The translations under genes and the position numbers were made by a program. The notes under the pieces are model-generated. The model was given only the letters and a program-made list of their open reading frames with translations. It searched no databases and had not been told where the DNA came from. From the NCBI RefSeq assembly GCF_029017545.1, contig NW_026555343.1, positions 15,833,714-15,897,713 on the forward strand: a stretch of 64,000 nt of DNA, in the 5' to 3' direction. Positions 37,901 through 47,470 of the stretch are shown here, in pieces. Positions within the stretch are counted from its first letter, which is position 1; every line of letters begins with the position of its first letter. This DNA comes from Prosopis cineraria. Its lineage: Eukaryota; Streptophyta; Magnoliopsida; Fabales; Fabaceae.

Positions 37901-38780
37901 GAATATGTGGGGCCTATAGTTAAGGCTAAAGATGCAATGGCTGGTGCAAAAGAATGGATATTATTGACCATTAATAACTAAAGATTGCATCAAATATGCT
38001 AGAAGATGCAAGAAGTACCAGACTCACGGGCTAACACAATAGTTGCCAACATCAGACATGCATTTGATTGTTAAACCATGACCTTTCTGAGGATGGCCTA
38101 TCGATGTAATAGGGAAAATCTATCCAGCCTCATCCAAGGGCCACTCATTCATCTTAATAGCCACAGATTATTTCATAAAATGGGTAGAGGCCATCCCTAT
38201 GAAGAAAGTGGAACAGGACAACGTCATTAACTTTATAGGTGAGTAAATTATGTTTTGATTTGGGATTCCTCAAACGATTACAATAGACCAAGGAATAATG
38301 TTTACTAGAAGTGACTTTAAAGCCTTTGTCGAGGAAAGTGGGATTAAATTGTTGACATCCTTGCTATATTACCCTCAGGAAAATGGGTAGCTTAAAGCTT
38401 CTACTAAAATAATCCTTGGAATTATAAAGAAGATAATTGAGGAGAACCTTAAGGAATGGTACGTACGACTGCTTGAGACACTATGGGCATACCGGACATC
38501 AAAGAAAGAAGCCATGAGTATGAGCCTAAATGTGTTGACATACAAGCACGAAGCCATTTTACCTATGGAAATAGCAGTCCCTTCTTTACCCATTACAAAC
38601 AATTTAGAAAGGCTGTTTGAGGAGTATAATGAGGCAATGATGAACGAGTTAATCTAGTTAAATGAAATATGTTTACAAGAGCTGGATCATATGATTGCCT
38701 AGAAGAAAGAAGTTTCAAGAATATATAATAAAGAATAAAAAAGAAATACTTTGGGGTGGATAAGCTCTTGTAGAAACTTG
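34940..38780 (+). pseudogene. pol of the Tat-like element: protease, RT, two RNase H, integrase
   Basis: Domains in order. Protease-like, 34965-35330: VNNGSVVNILSAYMM, with D-G-G/S changed to N-N-G. Reverse transcriptase, 35930-36480: KLQVCVDF, MPFGLK, then VYINDIMIKSK at about 36383-36415, where the catalytic Y-V-D-D is Y-I-N-D. RNase H, about 36600-37000: RFLGQVNYLRHFI, LNRCLTPIETKYSTV and CTKLRHYI. Second RNase H, 37200-37580: WVLKVDRCSTKLASGAV, NNQVEYEALLTGLKIL and KGDS. Integrase, about 38090-38600: IDVIGKIYPASSKGHSFILI, ATDYF, FGIPQTITIDQG, then a site where the catalytic E of NGxxE is replaced, LWAYRTS and LPMEIAVPSLP. Copying and insertion of the element would depend on these residues, and the copy carries more than ten stops, so it is dead. 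Confidence 0.88.
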
Positions 38781-39139
38781 TGTTACCACCTGATTTTAAA
38801 GACTAATGCTTAATAAACTTTCACCTAACTAAGAAGGACTATTAAAGGTAAGCGAAGTGCTTAAAGGAAATGCATGTGTTATCTAGCATTGATGGGATTC
38901 CATACATACAGGCTATAAATGAAAAATATTTAAAGAAATATTAGTCGTCATTATAATGTAGTCCATAGAACGAAAGAATAAAGGACTCGAGGCCTAAATG
39001 GCCTCAGGACATACAATAATAAAAAAGAATTTTGCTCTTTATTTCATAAGAATTATGTTACAAGGGACATATAGTACAAATCAAATAATAAAGAATAAAG
39101 AATAAAGAATAAAAATACATATGTCCATTATTTATAATA

Positions 39140-41290
39140 AGTTTGGAGGGTCTTCCATATTGCTAAACCTGAGTCCAACTCATTAGATAAGGTTTGATGT
39201 TGACTAAAGGTCGTCTCAAATTCAAGCATTGAATGAAGCTTTTCATCTGAGATGGCCTGTACATCATCCAGGGCTTTATTTGTGACCTCCACTTCAGCTC
39301 GTGCCAGCTTTTGTTCAACAACTGCTAGCTAGAGCCTCAAGTCAGCCACCTTAGCCTATAGTGCCTAGAGATGATCCATATGAGGAGCGATCTCTTGGGC
39401 CTGATCATTAGCAACAGTCATCCAGGTCATGGTAGTGAGATACTCATCCCTTATAGACCAATTATTTTTTAAATAGTTTGAAAGGAGTGAAGCTCCTTGC
39501 AACACCAATTGATGATACTGTAACACACTAGGAATTGAATGTGAAGAAGTGCCAGCTTAGGCATAAAGAATGCCTTCTTCATAGCCTGGAGAGCCCAAAT
39601 CATCTCCTCATAATTGTACTCAGGGATAAGGAATGGGTCTTAGCTATGTTGAAATTGAATAATTCTCCAAGCGTCAAACACCACGTCCATTTCAAGGACA
39701 CAGAATTAGGCTAGAAGGGCCTTAGTTGGAACCACCTCTATTAAAGCAAGTTAAAGAAAGAAGAAGCAAGGTTAGTGATGAGGAAAAAAAAGAAATGGAC
39801 AAGAAGGAAAGAGCACAATAAGTTAATACCTTATTTGGGTCCGTGAGTACTTTATCTTTGCCCATGGAATGAGGACGGGTACGTGCGGACTACGCAACTA
39901 ATCACAAGGCCTTCTCTACACAGCCTACAGGTGTGAATGAGTTAGTTTGGCCCCACACTGAGACACCTTGGATAGGGGCCAGGGCAATTATCACATTCTC
40001 TAAGGTTGAAATGCTAGTAGCTATGAGGCTGGTGACAGTCGCTGCTTGAGATCTTTCCAAGGACCTCTCAAAGCCCCCAGCCTCGAGGGCACTTGTCGAA
40101 CTAGTGTGTGAGACTAAGCTAATAGGGGGAACCACCCTTAAGGCCTTAGTAGAGGTAAGATCTTAAACTTTATTGGCCCCAAGCCACAACTCACTACTCG
40201 AGGTTGCAGTGAAAATGTGCTCTTAGCCAATAACGGCCTTAAGGTCTTCTAGACCGCCAACACCATCTAGGGCCATAGTAGACATGGCTTTTCAAACCTC
40301 AATGGCAACCCCTAGGTCTTCTATATGCTCTATCACCTCTCAAGCCATATCCTAAGCAGCCTTTAATAGATCTTTAGGGATTGCTTCAAGTAACCACTAG
40401 GGGATCCGAGAGCTGAGTCTCCACTCCTCCACAGTAAAGGAGACTCACCCTGCTGCTGTTAGATTCTGCTAATAGGATCATCTTCTGCTAGGGCTTAAGT
40501 ATGCACTTTCCTTTTTAAGAAGTAGGTTTGGTTGAAAGAAGAGTAGAGGAAGGTTGATTGATGAGAGGAGGCATTGTCTTCTTCCTTTTCTTAGAGTCAG
40601 GAAAAGGAGACGGAGCCCACTTCCTCTTGTTGAGTCCATCTCCTTTGTCCAGGTGACTTGAGGACTGAGTCTTCTTAGTCTCAAGCTTCTTTGGGATTGA
40701 GACTTGAGAGGATACATCATCCTGTTCCACCCCTTAATAGCGGTCCTTAGTAAGGGGCCATTTGGGTCTCCAATGCAGTAAGAGCATTGATGTTTCCTTT
40801 AAAGTATGTTATTAGCACATGTGATTGTGTCCAATCATGGCCTACAAAAAGTTAAAATAGGTTAGGCTACGTTATAAGGTGAACGAAAAATGAATACAGG
40901 AGATAATACTTATTGGTATGGCTCTTTATTATTGAGGCAAAGGCAAGCATCTCTATCTATAAGCTCTACCTTGCACTATCTTTAGTTAGTGTATAGGATG
41001 GCTATTTGGTTGATAGCCTCCCAGTTTAGCAGCTCCATACTAATTTAGGGGAAAGCCTGTTAGGGATGCATTGGCTCAATTCAAACTGGTTCGCCACTAA
41101 TTGAGGATGATAAGACTCCAATTAAACCTTCAGAGACTTGGAGGAAGAGCTAATGTACAGTAGCCATATCTTTCTGGAGGTGGTAACTGAGAGAAAGACC
41201 TCATCCCTCTGTAGTATGGTAGGTTAATTCTTTTGATCCACCAAATCTCTGTACCAAGTAGGAAGGCAGCTGTCCAGAATGTTGAAAGGC
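39140..41290 (-). pseudogene. Antisense accessory gene region of the Tat-like element
   Basis: Downstream of pol the plus strand has no coding text, but the minus strand reads as a degraded long gene running right to left. It has a SYHPQLVANQFELSQCIPN block (about 41060-41130), a basic stretch with KKLETKKTQSS and KRKWAPSPFPDSKKRKK (40570-40695; nuclear-signal-like), and SLERSQAATVTSLIA (about 40020-40070). The last part is a heptad-rich stretch, KVADLRL...LAVVEQKLARAEVEVTN (about 39280-39360), that looks like a coiled coil. Tat-lineage elements are known to carry an antisense gene of unclear role in this place. Its product is not known to me. It is broken by stops and cut on the right at about 41295 by a gypsy LTR. 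Confidence 0.6.
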
Positions 41291-41299
41291 TTCAAATGT

Positions 41300-43874
41300 T
41301 GAAAATCGAGGTTGAGTGGTGATTTTATGATATGAGTTTTTTTGTTGTGTGTGGTGCATTACACAGGTCTGTATGAGTCCATAGAGTATGGTCGGATGGT
41401 TGGTGTGGGCTATTGGCACGAGTATTTGAGTTGGGACACTCATTTGTAAAATTTTGTAAGAAAATGGTCAAAATGAGTTTTGGTGTCCAACTTTTTTATG
41501 AAAAATGAGTTTGAGTGTGAAACTAATGCTATTAGCTAGAGCTACGAGAAAGCTCTATGTAGACTGATAGGAAATTAGTCACTTATCCTCAAAATTATAC
41601 TAAAGCTAACCCTAATGCAATATAGGACCAACCCTAGGTCATCTCCCAAGGAATGGTTTTAAGTCTAATTGAAAGTTATCTAGTGAAATAAATCAACCAA
41701 AGTTTGTAGGAATTTAGTTACCTAGTTAATTATCTAAACTAATTACCTAATGTGCAAGTAATTAAAATGCTAGTAAAAGTAAGTGAAATGAACTTCCCTT
41801 TTCACAATAATGGAACCCTAGAGATTAGTTGATTTTGGACTCATTATCTTCTCATGATTAGGCTAAGTTTAGCTTTCCTTTCCTCTTGACTAAAGCTGTC
41901 ATGACTTAAGAAAATTATCCTAAGCCAATTAACCTAATTAGCTAACCTCCCTAGGTCTTAGATTAAAGTCCTTAATTCAATTAACCAATTGGTGAAGACA
42001 TTAGCCAAGCAATTCACTTAAAATCCTCTCTCAACAGCCATGGTGAAACACATAAATTGAGCAACCACAAGATTATGTCAAGCTACTCAACAACACAAGC
42101 ATTAACACCACAAGATTATGCAATATTAACACAAGATATTCACTAATTGAAAAACACAAGATTATGTGCCAAACAAAGAGTGGCAAAATTCAGTCATGGC
42201 TATCCAAGGAAGAAATTAAATGAAACAATCCTCTCTCTTTACATCAACATCAAATTCAAATTAGAATTTATAAGCTAAGATGATTAAACCCTAGATTAAG
42301 GAATCTAACCATCTAGTAAAAAGAGAAGAGGATTGGAAACAAAAGAACTTAGCCAATTTGAAGCTCAAGACTCATCCTCCATCTTTATCTCTCTAGGATT
42401 CCACAAAGAAACTTAGCCAATCTTCATCTTCAAGAACCCTAGTGATTGCTTGTGAAGGCCAAACTCTATAGCTCTTGAATGATGGAAATGAGCTTCAATC
42501 CTTGTGAAAATGGAAGGGATGGAACGAAAATGAAGAGAGGAGAAGAATGATATGAGTTTTGTGGAGGTTTGGTGGCTAAAAATGGAGGTTAGGGTGCTGG
42601 AAAATGAAGAACAAAAGAGAGAAAATGAAGAACACTATGAACAAGAGAGAGAGAATGTGGAAGATGAATGAGATATGTGTTGGATCCCATTTGGGGCTTA
42701 AAATGGCGTGCTCCTTGGTGTCTCCCATCAGCTGAAGCTTAATTAAAATAAGGAAAAAGAAATTAAAATATAAATGGGAGCCTTGTCACACTTGCAAGGT
42801 GGCAACTTCCTATTGGTTTGTAGATGATTCCAATATGTGCCTAATTTCCCATGTGTCATCCACATCATTTTAGCTGATTTAACCCCTCAAAATAATCATA
42901 ATTCACGTGCAAACCATCAGCCATTGACCTCAAGGAGTGTTGACCTCAATTGCCCAATTGATGCACAAGTCACATGCCACCTATGTCACATAAATCACAT
43001 AATTCAATTAAATAGCATATGATATAATAAAATCTAATTCATGTACAGAATTAAATTCATAATTAGAAGGGAGAATTTATTAAATTAACCAAGTTTCAGG
43101 CTGCATAAAATTATATAAAAATTTTCACACAAAGGCAAACCAAAAACTAGGACAAACTAAGACACTTAAGAAAGTGTTAACTTTTTTATTTAATTACTCC
43201 CAAACTAAAATGAATTTTAAAAATATAATTTCACCATTCATCAACTGGACATAAAATGCACTTTGTCAATTTTTCTTGTACATTTTCTCAAAAGTTTATT
43301 TTTTGGACCAAAATGCCCCTAGTGCACTGAACCTAGAAACTTAGGCAAAGTTCCAAATCTAATGCAATGTGTGCACTTGAAGGTGATAAATCATTAATAA
43401 AATGGTCCTAATTGACAAATAAAAGTGGGTAACAAATGTGTTCTATCATAGACATCAAAAACCACCTCAATCAAACGTAAAATAGAAATTTAGTATACGT
43501 TGAAATTTAGCTCCCTATGCTATCAAGTGACAGCACTAATGCTGTCAAATTTGTGCAATGTGCCGTGATACATGGCATAAAGGAGACAAGCCACGGTGCA
43601 CATGCCATTTTTTGTACAAAATCTATTTTTATGTTTTAAAACTCATTATTTTGGGTCCCAATTAATTTCTAAGTTTTTGCTTTAATTTTAAAATTTGATT
43701 TGAGATTATTAACTAATGTTTGAGATTTGACATGTTGAATTTGGGATTCTTTTTAAAAGAATTGGAGAAATTTTATTTTTATGAAATTTTACAATGTGGT
43801 AATCATGGAAAAGGTTAATCCCTTGATTGCCATGATTTGGAGTTAAATAGTAAATTAGCAAGGGAGACCTTACA
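41300..43874 (+). mobile_element. Ty3/gypsy LTR 3' part (copy D), split by an LTR
   Basis: 41300-41564 and 43449-43874 together match the last 700 bases of LTR copy 1 (20080-20760) and of copy 2. Landmarks are GGTCGGATGGTTGGTG (41391), TTTTGGTGTCCAACTTTTTT, ACCTCAATCAAACGTAAAA (43464), a CATG cluster (43556-43610) and the end GGGAGACCTTACA (43874). A 1.9-kb LTR of family T interrupts it. After the end there is no primer-binding site, so this is a solo LTR or a 3' LTR fragment. Confidence 0.75.
41565..43448 (+). mobile_element. Solo LTR, family T, with 5-bp target duplication
   Basis: The ends are TGATAGGA and TTCTATCA, short inverted repeats with the TG...CA of LTRs. The pentamer TAGAC occurs directly on both sides (41560-41564 and 43449-43453), the 5-bp duplication left by an integrase. 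The host sequence on the two sides is continuous with the gypsy LTR family. At 1884 bases and with no gag or pol it is a solo LTR. It has an A/C-rich first half, a purine-rich block at 42480-42680, and no recognisable gene. Confidence 0.88.
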
Positions 43875-43878
43875 TCAA

Positions 43879-43895
43879 GGTCCTTTATAAGGACC
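43879..43895. repeat. Short palindrome beside LTR end
   Basis: GGTCCTTTATAAGGACC has perfect 7-base arms around a 3-base centre and starts five bases after the LTR end at 43874. I know of no function for it. Confidence 0.8.
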
Positions 43896-44099
43896 AACTT
43901 TGCTAACTGAAGAAGTTAAAGAAGTTCTTCAAGTTGGTTAAAGGATGACCACCTAGAAGGAAGGTGAAGGGGTGGTTGGCATAGGAATATTCAGGGAAAG
44001 GTTCTCAGTGAGTTCAGCCTTTACCTAAGAAAACATGAAATCATAACCCTATAATGCCTCAAAAGTCAACAATTTTGCACAATAAGGGAGGAAAGGGAA

Positions 44100-44450
44100 T
44101 AGGTAACTTACCCAATGATGATTCAAGTTTCAGATGCCTCCAAATCTCCCACAATATTAAGTCCTTGAAACCATAAGCTTCTTCTTTTTCATTCTCTCAT
44201 TTTCTTTCTTTCCTTTACTAGTTTTCAGCTTGATCACATATTTGATACGAAGATTTATGCACATATGTTGCAGTGCATTAACACCTCTACCATGACAGAT
44301 GGCATAGAGAGTCCCAATCACATTTTAAACCTTTCTCTGTGCCACAATTTTCTCAAACTTTGATCTAGCCCTTTTCTAAGGCTCTTCAAGGATCCAAAAA
44401 CTATATTCGTCTCCCATCACTATCATTAATCAAAAATTCACTTGAAATTA
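44100..44450 (-). mobile_element. Ty3/gypsy LTR stub, minus orientation
   Basis: In reverse complement it matches the LTR stub at 24135-24535, with shared stretches for CTTAGAAAAG-type text, the CATG/GC cluster (44260-44345) and the AGAAAGAAAATGAGAGAATG-type purine block. Ends are approximate. Confidence 0.55.
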
Positions 44451-46224
44451 TCATCTATATATGTTTGAAGTAATTTGTTTTTGAAAAATAGAATAAATAA
44501 AAGGCATAAGGCTTGGGGTATAATAATTTTAAGTCGTTATGTTGTCAAAAAATTTTTAAGTATAATGGGACATGGTTAAGGTCAAGTTTAATGTACTAGT
44601 ATTCATTCTCTAATTAGAGAGGGATAATATATGATGGCATATGACTCAAGCATTGATTTTTTCTTGCTTTAACTTAGTTGTTATAATTGCATTAAGCCAC
44701 TGATCACATTTATGTTATAAATGATTAACACTAGATTGACATTATCAACAAGAGATAGATGGTTGCTAGATGTACATCTCAAGAATACTAGAATAGGGTT
44801 CAAGAATTCATTAAGTTTGTAAGAGAGCATGCTAGATATTTATAAAGAATTATGTGTCCCTATTTGAAGTGTAATTCAGTAAGGCATACTTCTCCGTAAA
44901 AAATTGAAGACCACTTAGTGAAATTTGAAATCGATCAGAGTTATAAGTGTTTGACACCACATGGGAAGACACCAGATGAGATTAATTGTAGTTAGAGGCA
45001 TAGTGAAAGTTACCATTTCCTTAATTTCAACACAAATGAGTATGTGGCCAATAATCTTGAAGAGTTGGAAGATGCCATGAAAGACATATTCAAGGATTTT
45101 TTAAAAAAGGTTAGAAAGGTTGAAAAGTGATGTAGATATGCCTTTATATGAGGCTTGTGAATACACAATATTGTCTGCAATATTGAGATTCTACAACTAA
45201 AAAGCAAAACATGGGTAGAGTGATGCAAACTTCATGGAAAATCTCTCTATCATATAAGAAATACTACAAAAACCTAACAATTCCAAGCTAGACATATGAG
45301 GCAAAACAATTGTTATGCTCTATTAGCCCAAGCTATAAGAAGATACCTGCTTCTATCAATGATTGTGTTTTGTTCAGGGGGAATATGAATTATTGACTCA
45401 TTACCCTAAGAGTATGGCATCACGGTACAAGAAGAATCGAAAGAGTTTGAAGAAAGCAACGTGGTATTTTCCCATCATACTAAGATTCATTCACTTGTAT
45501 AAAATATCGAATGAGGAAAAAAAATATAACATGGCATGCAAATAAGCGGATTAAAGAGGGCTTGTTTCAGCATCCTTTTGATTATTGAGTAGAAAAAGTT
45601 TGATTCTAAATACCTTGAATTCAGGGAAGAAGATAGGAACCTGTGCCTTGTATTGGCTACTAATGGGATGAACAAAAATGGGCTTCAAAGCAGTACCCAC
45701 AATATGTGGCTAGTGATGTTGATGATCCATAATCTTCCTTTATGGCTTTGCATGAAGCATAAGTACATGATGTTGATAATATTAATATCAAGACTCGAGA
45801 AATTTGGGAATGACATAGATGTGTACTTAGCTCTATTAGTTGAAGACTTGAAATTACTCTGGATTATGGAGGCACAACAAAAGATTAAAATTTTTAAATC
45901 CCTATCCTAACGTGGACTGAATGAACTTGTTTAAGTCAAGGTAGATAGAAGAATTACCTTTTAATTCTGAGCACTTCCCATATTGTCTTCAAGTATTTGG
46001 ATATTAGGAGCTAAGAATATAGATCTACTCCTTTTACCAATATCTACACAAATAGCTTTCAACTCAAACGATGTGCTAGTGCTTGAAATGTCCATTTGTT
46101 TTATTAAATGTCAAACTACTCTACTCTAGGGTGTTTTTTCATGGCTCTCAATGTGTTTTGCTGTTAAGACTTTTTTAACTCTCTAAACATTAACATAGCA
46201 CATCCCCAAAATCTATATTATATA

Positions 46225-46480
46225 CTCTCTCCATTAAAAAATGTAAGGCATTTTTAATCAAATCTCACCCCCCAATAAAGTAGTTACCTACTTTCAAACT
46301 AAGTTTATCTTTTCATATTTACTCCTATTAAATACCCTATAATAAATATAAATTCGCTATCAATAGGGGTACTTTTGGGAAAAAAAGCAATGATTATACC
46401 TCAAAAGACTAAAAATACTTTATATTTTTTATTATCCAACTCCTCAAAAAATGCCTTATTTTTTTTTTAAACAAAGGGAG
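46225..46480. mobile_element. Stowaway-like MITE (1)
   Basis: Ends CTCTCTCCATTAAAAAA and, in reverse complement, CTCCCTTTGTTTAAAAAA are imperfect terminal inverted repeats, flanked on both sides by TA as expected for Tc1/mariner-type MITEs. 256 bases, no gene. It is nested in R-family LTR copy C and related to MITE 2 in the DUF247 intron (shared ATGTAAGGCATTTTT near an end). Confidence 0.8.
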
Positions 46481-46489
46481 TATAGGTTA

Positions 46490-47035
46490 GGGTTTTTGCC
46501 TTCCTATTGAATTTTCAAAAATAATCACAATTATTTTGAAAGTCATATCTTGAGAGTGAACCTAAAATTTCTAACTCCACCTCTCTATTCTTGTGTTCTG
46601 TTTTTTTTTTCAGTGCAAACATGTAATTTCGTCTACATTAAGCAAAAATAAAATTCTCTCTTCATGCACCATGGAGATTCGTGCATGAGACCTAATAAAT
46701 AAAGACCAAGAGGAAATCCATTGTATTACTAACACATTTTGTTAATCTCCACCTAACAATTGAAAAAATATCATGAATTTACTTTATTATTCATTCCAAA
46801 TTTACAAATATATTATGGGATATTGCATGCAATATCCATACACTCATTTATTTATCTGCACATAATAATACAAAATAAGTGACCTAAATAGTAAAATCAA
46901 CTATGATTAATTTAGTAAGGTTTAACTACTCATTTGAATAAAATTTTTCACTCAAACATTCTAACAAACACTTTATGTGCGAGACAAAATAAGCTAATAT
47001 AATAAGCTTCTTACGTTTTCAATCCTTTATTCAAG
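46490..47035. other. Extra block in LTR copy C, absent from copy B
   Basis: About 550 bases with no counterpart in copy B. It contains the 14-base palindrome ATATTGCATGCAATAT near 46822 and no gene. It may be another small LTR or a MITE-associated insertion; its ends were not resolved. Confidence 0.45.
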
Positions 47036-47219
47036 CTCTGTATATAGAACAGTGAAAATAAAAACTTAATTTATCTCATAAATTAAATTTATAATATCAT
47101 ATCTTATTTGAGTTTATCTTATAAATTTAAATTATAAAACTGATATAATATTCTCTCATATTATGTTAGCTATTAAATTTAATTTATCATATAAAATTAA
47201 ATTTAAAACTAACATAACA

Positions 47220-47470
47220 TAACATAACATAACATAATATAATATAATATAATATATCAGACATACATATTATATTATATATATATATATATGTATACAC
47301 GAAAATATAGATATATGTGTATATATATTTTGAATATATATACATATATGTATATTATTTTTTAAATTTTATATATCATATGCACACACATATATATATA
47401 TATATATATCTCTACCAAACATATATACATACACGAATATACATATATATATATATATATATATTTCAAA
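47220..47470. repeat. (AT)n microsatellite inside LTR copy C
   Basis: AACAT and ATAAT steps followed by pure TA runs and a terminal GCACGCGTGCGCGTGCACAC stretch. It lies at the same place in the LTR as the AT tract of copy B. Confidence 0.95.

Larger units (their letters stand above)
32540..41295 (+). mobile_element. Tat-like Ty3/gypsy retrotransposon, LTRs missing
   Basis: An internal region in the order gag, protease, RT, RNase H, second (archaeal-type) RNase H, integrase, then a region coding on the opposite strand. Two RNase H domains and an antisense gene between pol and the 3' LTR are hallmarks of the plant Tat lineage. Neither its own LTRs nor a primer-binding site is visible: the left end meets an RTE LINE and the right end an unrelated gypsy LTR. 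Many stops, together with altered RT and integrase residues, show a long-dead copy. Confidence 0.82.
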
